Part shown: positions 17,004 to 26,284 of the stretch, one piece after another
Layout of the letters: each line of letters starts with the position of its first letter
How positions within the stretch are numbered: position 1 is the first letter of the stretch
Source of the DNA: UBA6623 sp965238125
Lineage (GTDB): Bacteria; Acidobacteriota; Terriglobia; Bryobacterales; UBA6623
Length of the DNA: 64,000 bases
Assembly: GCA_965238125.1 (NCBI GenBank)
Contig: OZ250179.1
Span: 2,790,001-2,854,000 of the forward strand
Direction: 5' to 3'
Translations under genes and position numbers: made by a program
Notes under the pieces: model-generated
The model's input: only the letters and a program-made list of their open reading frames with translations
Told to the model about the DNA's origin: nothing
Database searches by the model: none

Positions 17004-18212
17004 CTACACCTTGTCAACGGCGATGATCGTGAGGTCGTCGGCGAGGGCTCGGGGGCGACCGAAGGCTAGAGCCCGTTCGACCAACTCGCTGAGGACCTGT
17101 TGCGTTGGCTTCCTGCTGAGCGACGCCAGCGTCTCCCCCAAAGCCTCGTCTTCGAACAAGTCATCTTCGTTGTTTCGAATTTCCCCCAACCCGTCCGAGC
17201 AGACGAGCAGGCGTTCTCCGCGGGAGAGTTGAAATTGACGGCTGTCATAGTCGTCCGTTTTCGAGGCGGGGAACATCCCCAACGGCAACCCCGACATCGG
17301 AATTTGTTCGACGGGTTTCTCGGGGTCTTCGGAAAGCAAGAAGGGATGAGGGAGACCGGCGTTGGCGATCGACAAGCCCGGTGTCCCCGATTCGAGACGA
17401 AAGACCACGGCGACGGCATACATGCCGCTCGGCAGATAGCGGTACAACTCCGCGTTCATGGTGCGCAACAGCTCTCGCATATCGTCGATGCGACCCGCTG
17501 CTTGCTGAAAGATAGCTTTCAACAACATCGACGTCAGGGAGGCTTGGACGCCGTGGCCGCTGACGTCGCAAACCAACCAGGTGGCGTCTCCGCCGCGCAA
17601 GTGCACGTCGTAGAAATCCCCGCCGACGGCTTCGCTCGGTCGGTAGACGGCGTTGACGCGGTAACCCTCGATGTCGGGTAAATTCGTAGGCAGCAGGCTT
17701 TGCTGGACGCGCGCCGCCATCTCGAGTTCGAGTTCCAACGAGCGATGCCGGTCGGAGAGATCGGAATGTTGCCGCATCAGTCGCTCGAACTCTTGGATCT
17801 TGCCGTTGAGCAGCCTTCGTAAGCTCCTTTCCTCGAGGGCGTTGCGGATGAGCAGGAGCAAGTGTTCGTTGTCCCAGGGCTTTTCGAGGTAGTGATAGAT
17901 GCCGGCTTCGTTGATGGCGCGAATGGCGTTTTGCTTGTCGGCGAAACCGGTGAGCAAGATCCGGGCGGCGTCGGGTTGCAGGCGGCGGGCTAGGGTGAGG
18001 AAGTCGATGCCGTTCATGGTCGGCATCAAGAAATCGGAAATGATTAGGTCGACCGAGTTGCGTTCCAACTCGGAAAGGGCTTTTTTCGGGTCGCTGTGGG
18101 CGCTCACCGTATATTCGGTCTCCAGCGTGAACAGACTTTGGAGTGCGCCGAGGACAAGCTCGTCGTCATCGAGGGCCAGGATGCGGGGTTGGGTCAGGTC
18201 GGCGGCGGGCAT
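17004..18212 (-). CDS. Response regulator with PP2C-type (RsbU) phosphatase output
   Basis: A 402-residue cytoplasmic protein. Residues about 8-125 are a receiver: LALDDDE acidic pair, the phospho-acceptor Asp in IISDFLMPTMNG, and Lys in YLEKPWD. A coiled-coil linker (about 130-170) precedes the PPM/SpoIIE domain: LEMAARVQQSLLP, EAVGGDFYDV with the metal Asp, CDVSGHGVQA, CSDGLGEI and ADDLTIIAVD. Such proteins dephosphorylate anti-anti-sigma factors in partner-switching pathways, giving a phosphorylation-controlled switch. No STAS or kinase partner is adjacent. Start chosen at 18212, directly before MPAADLTQPRIL. Confidence 0.93.
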   Translation of the reverse strand: MPAADLTQPRILALDDDELVLGALQSLFTLETEYTVSAHSDPKKALSELERNSVDLIISDFLMPTMNGIDFLTLARRLQPDAARILLTGFADKQNAIRAINEAGIYHYLEKPWDNEHLLLLIRNALEERSLRRLLNGKIQEFERLMRQHSDLSDRHRSLELELEMAARVQQSLLPTNLPDIEGYRVNAVYRPSEAVGGDFYDVHLRGGDATWLVCDVSGHGVQASLTSMLLKAIFQQAAGRIDDMRELLRTMNAELYRYLPSGMYAVAVVFRLESGTPGLSIANAGLPHPFLLSEDPEKPVEQIPMSGLPLGMFPASKTDDYDSRQFQLSRGERLLVCSDGLGEIRNNEDDLFEDEALGETLASLSRKPTQQVLSELVERALAFGRPRALADDLTIIAVDKV

Positions 18213-18441
18213 GAGATACGGTGGACCGCGCGGCGGCGGCGGGCGACCGACGCGTTGGGGCAAGCCGGATATTCATTCTATCCCGCCGCCGAAGGATGCG
18301 GGATTATAGCGGGCGGGCAGCGAGGGCTGTTTGAATTTTCGGCGCGAAGGTTCATCGAGTTGCTGCGGTTGCCGCGGTTGCCGCCTGTCTCGTCTTTTTG
18401 CCCGGCCGGCGACCCTATAATAGGGAGTCGGTTTCGTTGGG

Positions 18442-19866
18442 ATGAGTTTCGATGCAAGCGCCGCCCGTCTCCGCTTCGCCGTTGAACATGGCCGGAAGCG
18501 TGTTCTCGGTCGCCAGGCCCTTCATGAAGGCTTGTTGGCGGCGGGAATCGGCATGGGCGGCTTGGTGGTGTTACTGACGGCGGGGACGCGTTGGTTTCCC
18601 GTTTGGTTGTCCGTATTGGTTGGGTTGGCGGGTTTGTTGACGGGTGTGGTTCGTTGGCGTCGCCGCAGTCCCAGCGGTTATTCGGTGGCGCAGCGGATCG
18701 ACCGGGCTTGGGCGACGAACGACCAACTCGCGACGGCTTACTATTTCCTGGATCACGGTGAGCGCTCGGGGTGGGTGCGGGAGCAACGAGAGCGTGCCGA
18801 GCGCCTCGCTGATCGCGGAGACATTCCGACGGCCTTCCCCTACGAGGTTCCGGCGTCGGCATGGGCGTTGGGAGCCGTTACCTTGCTGGCGGTGCTGATG
18901 CTGGTGATCCGCGCCGGTTCGCAAGAGGCCTTTTCGCTCGATGAATCCTTGCCGGCTCGGGTGGCGGAAGCTTTGCTCCCGCCGGCGGCGGACCCGGAAG
19001 CGCAAGCGCCGCAAGCGCCGGCCCCTTCCCCCGAAGACGAGGCGGCGGTTTCTCTTGAATCAGACGAAGAAGCCGAAAAGCTTGCCGCCGAAGGCGCGGC
19101 GGATCTCGATCAAGGCGCCGAAGCAGACGGCCCGGGCGATGAAATGGCCGAAGAGTTCGGCGTTCCGGAAGTGGAGGGGATCTCGTTCGATGAAGCCGGC
19201 GGTGACGAAATGGCGCCGGCCGAGGCGGCCGCGGACGGCGACCAGGGAGAAGATCTCGATTCCCTAGCGGAAGCCGGCGAAGAGATGAATCAGGAAGGCG
19301 ATAGCTTTTTGGACCGGCTGCGGGACGCTTTCCAGAACATGCTTTCCTCGATGAACATGGAGCCGCCCCAATTGGGTCCTTCGTCGGAACAAGGCTCGGG
19401 GCAGCAAGCCGAGGAGGGAACGCAGGCTCCCGGCCAGGGGCAAGAAGTTCCCGGGGCGGAGGCGTCCGAGGAAGGCGCCGAGGCTTCCGGCGAGCAAGCG
19501 TCCTCGAAAGAGATCGGCGAGCAATTTTCCGTGGAGGAAGGCGCGGCCGAGGGCGAGCAACGGCAAGGGGAAAGCTCGGTCGCCACGGCGGGTACCGGCG
19601 AGGGCTCGAAGGAGTTCGCCGAGGCCAAGCGCGCCGAGGCGATGGGTAAGTTGACGGAGCTTTTTCAACAGCGCGCGGAAGAAATCGAGGGGGAATTCAC
19701 GATCGAGACCGGGTCGGCGCGGCAGGTCGCCCGGACTCCGTATTCTCCTCGTGAGAGCGGACATCGTGACCCGGGAGCGGTGTTGAGCCGCGATGAAATT
19801 CCGATCGCGTATCGCTCCTACGTTCAGCGGTATTTTCAAGCGATTCGGCAAAAGGCGGCACAGTAA
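18442..19866 (+). CDS. Membrane protein with acidic low-complexity region, MoxR neighbour
   Basis: A 474-residue protein. Two membrane helices lie near residues 30-72 (GGLVVLLTAG, then VWLSVLVGLAGLLTGVV) and a third near 133-155 (WALGAVTLLAVLMLVI). From about 170 to 400 the sequence is low complexity, rich in Glu, Ala, Gly and Gln. The C-terminus has QVARTPYSPRESGHRDP and an RSYVQRYFQAIR helix. I do not recognise a named domain. The gene ends 5 bases before the MoxR ATPase and is surely in the same operon; proteins of this shape accompany MoxR/DUF58 clusters in several phyla. A role in MoxR-assisted envelope or complex assembly is inferred. Confidence 0.75.
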   Translation: MSFDASAARLRFAVEHGRKRVLGRQALHEGLLAAGIGMGGLVVLLTAGTRWFPVWLSVLVGLAGLLTGVVRWRRRSPSGYSVAQRIDRAWATNDQLATAYYFLDHGERSGWVREQRERAERLADRGDIPTAFPYEVPASAWALGAVTLLAVLMLVIRAGSQEAFSLDESLPARVAEALLPPAADPEAQAPQAPAPSPEDEAAVSLESDEEAEKLAAEGAADLDQGAEADGPGDEMAEEFGVPEVEGISFDEAGGDEMAPAEAAADGDQGEDLDSLAEAGEEMNQEGDSFLDRLRDAFQNMLSSMNMEPPQLGPSSEQGSGQQAEEGTQAPGQGQEVPGAEASEEGAEASGEQASSKEIGEQFSVEEGAAEGEQRQGESSVATAGTGEGSKEFAEAKRAEAMGKLTELFQQRAEEIEGEFTIETGSARQVARTPYSPRESGHRDPGAVLSRDEIPIAYRSYVQRYFQAIRQKAAQ

Positions 19867-19871
19867 GATTC

Positions 19872-20867
19872 ATGGTTTCCACCGAAGCACACCTGGAACA
19901 GATTACGGCCCGAACCGATCGTCTGCGCGATGAGATCGGCAAGATTATCGTGGGCCACGGGGATGTCGTCGAAAGCGTGCTGATCGCGCTGGTGGCCGGC
20001 GGCCACGTCTTGCTCGAGGGCGTGCCGGGATTGGGTAAGACGACCTTGCTGAGAACGCTGGGTCGCGCCATGCATTTGGATTATTCGCGCATTCAGTTCA
20101 CGCCGGATCTGATGCCGGCGGATATCGTCGGCAGCGTGATGCTCGACGCCGACACGATCGGCTCGAAGAGATTGCGTTTCGAGCCGGGACCGATCTTCGC
20201 TCATCTCGTGCTGGCCGACGAGATCAACCGCGCCACACCGCGAACGCAATCGGCCTTGCTGGAAGCGATGCAGGAACGGACGGTGACCAGCGGCACGACG
20301 ACTTATCCGTTGGAAGATCCCTTTTTGGTCATGGCGACGCAGAACCCTCTCGAAATGGAGGGAACCTACCCGTTGCCCGAAGCGCAGCTGGACCGTTTTC
20401 TGCTAAAGATCTTGGTCGGGTACCCGAGTAAATCAGAGCTCGAACAAATCGTCGAGCGCACGATGGCGGCCGAGCAACCGGCGGTCGAGCAGGTGGTCAA
20501 TCGCGAGGAAATCCTGGAAGTCAAAAGCGCGGCCAATGACGTGCTGGTAGCGCCGCATGTGCAAGATTTCGCGATTTGCCTCGTGCTGGCCACGCAGCCG
20601 GAAGAGCAACACGGCCACGAGGCCGCGAAAAAGTACATCCGCTACGGCAGCTCGCCGCGCGGTGCGCAAGCACTGATTCAAGGCGGCCGCGTGCGCGCGC
20701 TGATGCGCAGTCGTTTGAACGTCAGCATTGACGATGTGCGAGCTTTGGCGTTGCCGGCCCTGCGGCATCGCATCATTCTCAATTTCGACGCTCATGCCGA
20801 GGGCAAGACGCCCGATCAGGTGCTGACGGTGATTTTGGATTCGCTGTTGGAAGGAGCCGACGGGTAG
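19872..20867 (+). CDS. MoxR-family AAA+ ATPase
   Basis: A 331-residue ATPase. Walker A is GVPGLGKTT (about residues 51-59), the MoxR signature QFTPDLMPADIVGS follows, Walker B is LVLADEINRA, and sensor 1 is MATQNPLEMEGTYPLPEAQLDRF. MoxR proteins act as chaperone-like remodelers that help mature or insert metal cofactors in partner complexes, often with DUF58 and VWA proteins. Here the upstream membrane protein is only 5 bases away, but downstream the expected DUF58/VWA genes are missing: an R2 element end begins at 20870, directly after the stop codon. The operon may be truncated there. Confidence 0.95.
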   Translation: MVSTEAHLEQITARTDRLRDEIGKIIVGHGDVVESVLIALVAGGHVLLEGVPGLGKTTLLRTLGRAMHLDYSRIQFTPDLMPADIVGSVMLDADTIGSKRLRFEPGPIFAHLVLADEINRATPRTQSALLEAMQERTVTSGTTTYPLEDPFLVMATQNPLEMEGTYPLPEAQLDRFLLKILVGYPSKSELEQIVERTMAAEQPAVEQVVNREEILEVKSAANDVLVAPHVQDFAICLVLATQPEEQHGHEAAKKYIRYGSSPRGAQALIQGGRVRALMRSRLNVSIDDVRALALPALRHRIILNFDAHAEGKTPDQVLTVILDSLLEGADG

Positions 20868-20869
20868 GG

Positions 20870-20960
20870 GTGTGCTACATAAATGTGGAGAATAATTGGC
20901 GGCCCGGGCCCTTCCCCGCCTGAAATTTTCCCTTGGTTCGACTGTGGCTAAAGTCTTACG
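20870..20960. repeat. R2 element, copy C, left end only
   Basis: GTGTGCTACATAAATGTGGAG followed by CTTCCCCGCCTGAAATTTTC and TTGGTTCGACTGTGGCTAA matches the first 90 bases of copy D. The right part and right terminal repeat are absent. It begins three bases after the MoxR stop. Confidence 0.6.
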
Positions 20961-21014
20961 TCTATCCTTAATCTTGATTCCCCGGCGGCGAAGCCGGCCT
21001 CCGGCGACAGACCC

Positions 21015-23694
21015 ATGACCGACGCCCGCATCGGCCGAACCATCTCGCGCTACAACGTCGTCGAAAAGATCGGCGAGGGCGGGATGGGGGTGGTCTATAA
21101 GGCGATCGATACGCGGCTCGACCGTACGGTCGCGCTGAAATTCTTGTCGGCGCAGGCCCTCGAAGACGAGACAGCCGTGCCCGGTTTGTCCGCGAAGCCA
21201 AAGCCGCCGCGGCGCTCGACCACCCGAATATCTGCACCATTTAGGAAACGGCGAGGCCGAAGGCGAGACGTTCCTTGTCATGGCCTTCCTCGAAGGCCGA
21301 ACCGTCAAGGACAACTTGCGCGAACGCCCGTTGCCGCTGGAGGAGGCGCTCGATGTCGCCGTGCAGGCCGCGCAGGGCGTGCAGGCCGCGCACGAAAAAG
21401 GCGTTGTCCACCGCGATATCAAGAGCTCGAACTTGATGGTCGCTCCGCGAGGTCAGGTCAAGGTCTTGGACTTCGGCCTAGCCCAGCTCGCCGAGGGGTC
21501 GAAGCTGACCAAGACGGCGACGATTCTCGGGACGCCGGCCTACATGTCGCCCGAACAGGCTCTGCGGGAACCGACCGATCGGCGCACCGATATTTGGTCG
21601 CTGGCGGTGGTGCTCTACGAAAGGGTGACGGGCCGGCTGCCGTTTGAGGGCGAAAAGGAACAGGCGGTTCTCTACGCCATCGTCAATGAAGAGGCGGAAC
21701 CGCCGACGGCGCTGCGAACACGCGTGCCGACCGAACTCGACCGCATCGTCGGCAAGGCCATGGCGAAAAGCCCCGACGAGCGCTATCAGCATGTGGACGA
21801 GTTGCTGGTCGATTTGAGGGCACTGCGGGGCGCGGTGTCGGGGGTGTCGGCGGCGCGACAGACGGTGGGACCCAAGACGGGGACGGCCCTGCCTTGGGGT
21901 GCTCGAGCAGGCGGCCGACGAGGGCTCTACGGCGGCTTGGCCGCGACGGCGGTTCTCCTGCTGGGCGCGGCATATTGGTCGGCGTACTCGGGGTCCGACG
22001 GCGAACCCGCGCCGGTGACCTTGCAAAGCGTTCCCGTCACCAGTTACCCCGGCATCGAACGCACGCCCGCGATTTCGCCCAACGGCGACCAGGTGGCCTA
22101 TTCGTGGAACGGGCCGAATCAGGACAACTTCGACATCTACGTGCAATTGGTCGGTGCCGGGAGGCCTCTGCGGCTGACTAGCGACCCGGCGGAAGAGAGT
22201 CACCCGGCTTGGTCGCCCGACGGCCGCTACATTGCGTTTCTTAGGGCGTTTCTTAGGGGGTCGGCGGGAGGGGCGGAGGTCATCCGCATACCGGCCCTAG
22301 GCGGCGCCGAGCGCAAGCTGGGCGAGGTGTCAGCCTTCGGATTGGCTTCCGGTTTGTCGTGGTCTCCGGACGGAAAATTCCTGGCGGTCGTCGACAGGGA
22401 GGCTGGTGACCAAGCCGCCAGCAGCATCTTCTCTCTCTCAGTCGAAACGGGTGAAAAGCGCCGATTGACAACGACGCCGGTCGCGGCCAGGAGGGACTTC
22501 AGGCCGATCTTCTCCCCCGACGGCCGACGGCTGGCTTTTGTGCGCCGGCTACCAGAAGGCGACGTCTACCTGCTCAATCTTGTCGGCGACGGCGGCCCCG
22601 ATGGTGAACCTCACCGGCTTACGTTCGGGCGTTTAAAAATCGGGGGCCTGGATTGGAGGGTGGACGGCCGCTCTATAGTCTTTTCGTCGAGGAGTGGCGG
22701 CGGTTCCTACTCCTTGTGGCAAGTTTCGGTTTCCGGCGGCGAGCCCAAGCGACTAGCCGTGGCGGCCGACAACGCAACCTTTCCGTCGATTTCGCGCCAG
22801 GGGAACCGGCTTGTCTACGAGCAATCGCAATTTGACGCCAACATTTGGCGAGCCCCGGGTCTTGGGTTCGAGGCGGAGGCTTCGACAGGGGACCAACGAA
22901 AGGCAACCCGATTCATCGCCTCCACGCGCCACGATGACTCTCCCCACTATTCACCTGACGGCTCGAAGATTGTGTTCCTGTCGTATCGCTCCGGCACCCG
23001 GCAGATCTGGGTTACCGACGCCGACGGCATGAATCCGGTTCAGGTAACGTCGTTTGAAGAAACAAAACCAGGCAGCCCGCGCTGGTCTGCAAAGGGCCGC
23101 TGGATTGCGTTTGATCTGGCGAAGAAAGACGGCACTGTTCAAATCAACGTCGTCAGCGCCGCGGGAGGCGCTCCCCGGCAGCTTACGGACGGACCCTACC
23201 GCCAAATCCGGCCGGCTTGGTCGAGGGACGGAAGCTGGGTGTATTTCGGTTCAGAGCGCGGCGGCGATTGGCAGGTGTGGAAAGTGCCCTTCGAGGGCGG
23301 AGAGCCGGTGCAGGTCACTCGCGGGGGCGGGCGCGAAGCGATGGAGTCTTCCGACGGCGCGTTTGTCTATTACACGAAGCGGTCGCCGTCTCGCGGCATT
23401 TGGCGCGTTCCGGTCAACGGCGGCGAAGAGGAACGAGTCTTTGACCAGGGCATGCAGGCCCGCTGGGAGATTACCGAAAAGGGAATCTACTTGCTGAACA
23501 TGGAGGCCCGCCCCGCCCCCGTCATCGAGTTTTTCCGCTTTGCGGCGGAGAGTGTCGAAACGGTTGCCGAACTCGCGGAAGATACGGACTCGCGGGGCTT
23601 GCAGTTCACCGTCTCTCCCGACGGCCGCTGGGTTCTTTACGGCCGCTACGACAACGTGCAAAGCGACATCATGCTGGTGGAGGGGTTTGAGTAG
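21015..23694 (+). pseudogene. Ser/Thr protein kinase with TolB-type propeller, disrupted
   Basis: The gene starts well: ISRYNVVEKIGEGGMGVVYK (glycine loop) and VALKFL with the ATP-binding Lys. Near 21175 one base is missing and the frame shifts to ARFVREAKAAAALDHPNICT, which runs into TAG at the position of the usual Tyr (ICTIY). About ten bases later another base is missing before GEAEGETFLVMAFLEG. From 21280 the frame is open to 23694: VHRDIKSSNLMV catalytic loop, DFG, SPEQ, a membrane helix near 21930-21990 and a C-terminal propeller of SPDG-type repeats. A protein initiated at 21280 would lack the N-lobe and be inactive as a kinase. Either a pseudogene or sequencing errors within about 80 bases. 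Confidence 0.75.
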
Positions 23695-23903
23695 ACCTCG
23701 CGCGGCCGACCGCGCACCCATTGGCTTCGCTGTCGGAAGGAGCCGACGGGTAGCGACAGCCTGGCGCGGCACGGCCCTTTGTCTTTAAGAAGGTTGTGAC
23801 GCGTTACGCCGAATGGGCTTGGCGCCGCGCGTTCGCTGCTTGTGTGGATTGTTCGGGTGGGAATAGAATCGAACGTGATCAAAGCGATTACATAAGGCTG
23901 CTG

Positions 23904-24317
23904 ATGAGCGATGTTCAATTCTACGTTTCGGGGGCCGTCATGCCCGCCGTGATCATCATCATCGTTCTGATCGGAGTGTTGCTTAACAACCGAAACATGG
24001 ACCTGCGTTTCGCCGATACGAATACCCATTTTGGAGGCGCGCTTTCGGGACGTTGACGGGCGCTTCCAGACTATCGAAGGGCGCTTCCAAGCCATCGAAG
24101 GGCGATTCCAAGCTATCGACCGGCGCTTCAACGATATCGAAAATCGGTTCAATGATCTCAATGTGAGAATCTCGGAATTTCGCCAAGACATCGATGCCCG
24201 CCTCGCTGATTTTCGGGACACGTTGAGGGCCGAATTGCCAAGAATCACAGCGAGATGCTTGTCAAGTTCGCCGAGTTGGACGGACGGCTGACGCGCCTCG
24301 AGGGGCGAGTGTCTTAA
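23904..24317 (+). pseudogene. Small membrane-anchored coiled-coil protein, frameshifted
   Basis: The ATG at 23904 starts MSDVQFYVSGAVMPAVIIII, a membrane anchor, followed by LRFADTN. At a TTTT run near 24030 the frame shifts to EARFRDVDGRFQTIEGRF and a series of seven-residue units (GRFQAIE, GRFQAID, RRFNDIE, NRFNDLN), a clear coiled coil. Near 24240 a second shift leads to MLVKFAELDGRLTRLEGRVS and a TAA at 24315. Restored, the protein would have about 137 residues: one helix in the membrane and a cytoplasmic or periplasmic heptad rod. No function is known to me. Two one-base indels make it a probable pseudogene. Confidence 0.55.
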
Positions 24318-24893
24318 GGTCCAAGGCCGCCGAGGAATTGGAGACGCCCGCAATTTCGCGTCGGCGTACGCTGTTCACAACCCGGATGCGGCGCCCGGAG
24401 CGCAAGTGACGGGCCAAGGGCAGGCAACCCCCACGCCCTCTGAAACTCTGGAACCGCGCTTCCCCGAACCGTCGCGCATTTCGGCGTAGTCTTGGGTTTA
24501 CTCGAAACCGTTGCGCCCCGGCCCGTCGCTTGCGCTCGGGGCTCTGCATCCGCGGCAAGAGTCCCGCGGTCGGGCGGCGAGGCTCTCGCGGTCGGGCGGA
24601 GGGAAGGTCGGCGAGAAGTAAGGAAGCAGGCGACGGCGTGGCGGCTCTCGGGGATGTCCTAACTAAAGCACCCCTCCCAAGTCCGCCGTCACGTCGATTG
24701 AAAATTCCCAAACGTAACAAGATTCAACGACATGACTCTTGCTCCGGGCGGAAACCCGCGGGTAACATGTTAGATTGAAAGTATAGCCCCGCGATCGGTC
24801 GCGTACCGGCCCGCCAGGACTGATTCCGTGTAACGGCCAACCCCGGCAGATCGTCCAAGAGGAAGGCCATCTGTCTCCAGAGTCGTCCGCAAG
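24318..24893. other. Intergenic, no gene recognised
   Basis: I see no convincing coding region. A short stretch near 24522-24550 (GCCCGTCGCTTGCGCTCGGG) resembles 15438-15460. The last 120 bases share short matches (TGTAACGGC, then CCGCAAGATGGA versus CCGACAAGATGGA) with the region before the second TonB gene, so part of the leader was duplicated with the gene. Confidence 0.5.
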
Positions 24894-26096
24894 ATGGAAA
24901 CCAACCGAAGACACAGCATAGGCGAGCGCGGCGACCGGTTAGCCGAGCCCGGAGCGAAAGGATCGCCGGCTCGGTTGATGGACCCCGCGCCGGCGGGCGT
25001 GGAACTGGGTTCGCTGACGGTGCTGTCTCTCCATGAACCTTGGTTCGTTTCACTCAAGAAGCAAATCAGCGAGCTGTTGAGTAAGCAGGAGCCGTTGCCG
25101 AAATATCGCGGGGCTCCGATTCGTCGTGGAGATGAGGAAGCACGACTCGCGCTGCTGAACCTTCGCGTCCTCCACGAGCCGTGGTTTGTCTCGCTCAAGC
25201 GGCAGTTCAAGGCCTTCCAGGCGGAGAAGAAACTTGCGCCGCTGAGAGTCTCTTCGAAGCCGGTTCGCGTCAAGAGTATTTGGGGTGCCTACGACTACAA
25301 GCAGCAAGGCGTCAGCACCTCCGCCGCAGTGCATGTTACCGCCGTGGCTCTCTTATTTCTCACTTCCGCCGGTGTGCCGTTGCTGTCGACCCGGGGGAGC
25401 TCGATCGACTTGGTGCTCGATTTCGACATTTCTCCGTTTATGACCGACCTGCTCAAGGCCCCGCCCGGAAAAAAGAGCGGAGGCGGTGGCGGTGGCGGCC
25501 ACAATTCCCCCCTGCCGGCAAGTCGCGGCAAACTGCCAAAGTTTTCAATGAAACAATTGGCGCCGCCCACGCCGATCATCAAAAACCTCGACCCGCAACT
25601 GTCGGTTGAGCCGACCGTCATCGTTCAGGACTACGCCCAAGCGCCGAAGATCAACATGAAGATGTTCGGCGACCCCTTCGGGAAGGTCGGACCTCCTTCG
25701 GCCGGGCCGGGTAGCGGCGGCGGTATCGGCACCGGCCGCGGAACGGGCGTCGGCTCGGGCCGGGGAGCCGGTGTCGGGCCGGGCTCGGGCGGCGGCATTG
25801 GGGGCGGCGTGTTTCGGATCGGCGGTGGAGTGTCGGCTCCTCGTTTGACGTACAAAGTCGAGCCTGAGTATTCGGAAGCAGCCCGTAAGGCCAAATACCA
25901 GGGAACGGTCGTCCTTGCGATCGAAGTGTGGCCGGACGGCAAGGCGCACAATATTCGGGTGATCCGCAGCCTTGGGCTGGGTCTTGACGAAAAAGCCATC
26001 GGCGCTGTCCAGCAATGGCGGTTCGTCCCCGGCAAGAAGAACAAGCTGCCGGTGAAAGTCCGCGCCAACGTGGAAGTCAACTTCCGGCTTCTTTGA
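24894..26096 (+). CDS. TonB-like energy transducer, paralogue 1
   Basis: A 400-residue protein. Residues 1-140 are predicted cytoplasmic and contain the motif LHEPWFVSLK(K/R)Q twice (about 45 and 95). A membrane helix follows (VHVTAVALLFLTSAGV, about 145-163). The periplasmic part has a Gly-rich spacer (about 195-205), a proline-containing region, a second Gly/Arg-rich repeat (GTGRGTGVGSGRGAG, about 280-300), and a C-terminal TonB domain from about 320: YKVEPEYSEAARKAKYQG, GLDEKAIGAVQQWRF, and NVEVNFRLL. Known TonB proteins couple the proton gradient to outer-membrane receptors. The long N-terminal cytoplasmic part is unusual. ExbB/ExbD genes are not in the window. Confidence 0.85.
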   Translation: METNRRHSIGERGDRLAEPGAKGSPARLMDPAPAGVELGSLTVLSLHEPWFVSLKKQISELLSKQEPLPKYRGAPIRRGDEEARLALLNLRVLHEPWFVSLKRQFKAFQAEKKLAPLRVSSKPVRVKSIWGAYDYKQQGVSTSAAVHVTAVALLFLTSAGVPLLSTRGSSIDLVLDFDISPFMTDLLKAPPGKKSGGGGGGGHNSPLPASRGKLPKFSMKQLAPPTPIIKNLDPQLSVEPTVIVQDYAQAPKINMKMFGDPFGKVGPPSAGPGSGGGIGTGRGTGVGSGRGAGVGPGSGGGIGGGVFRIGGGVSAPRLTYKVEPEYSEAARKAKYQGTVVLAIEVWPDGKAHNIRVIRSLGLGLDEKAIGAVQQWRFVPGKKNKLPVKVRANVEVNFRLL

Positions 26097-26121
26097 CTTG
26101 AAATTTCAATCGGGGCGAGGC

Positions 26122-26182
26122 GAGACGAGCTGAGAGCTTGTCTCAACTGTGGGCTAGGACCGGCACGAGTGCCGGTCGCTAC
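26122..26182 (+). repeat. R1 repeat, copy 3
   Basis: First hairpin GACGAGC-TGAGA-GCTTGTC (one G-T pair), second hairpin GACCGGCAC-GA-GTGCCGGTC. The second stem is the CCGG version, paired on both sides. It lies between the two TonB paralogues. Confidence 0.8.
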
Positions 26183-26284
26183 CCGCCATCCCTCATTCTC
26201 AACAAACAACTCGAGGAAGATTCCTTGTAACGGCTAAGCCGGGTGCTTCGTCCCAAAACTATCCGCCCCGGAGTTGCCGACAAG

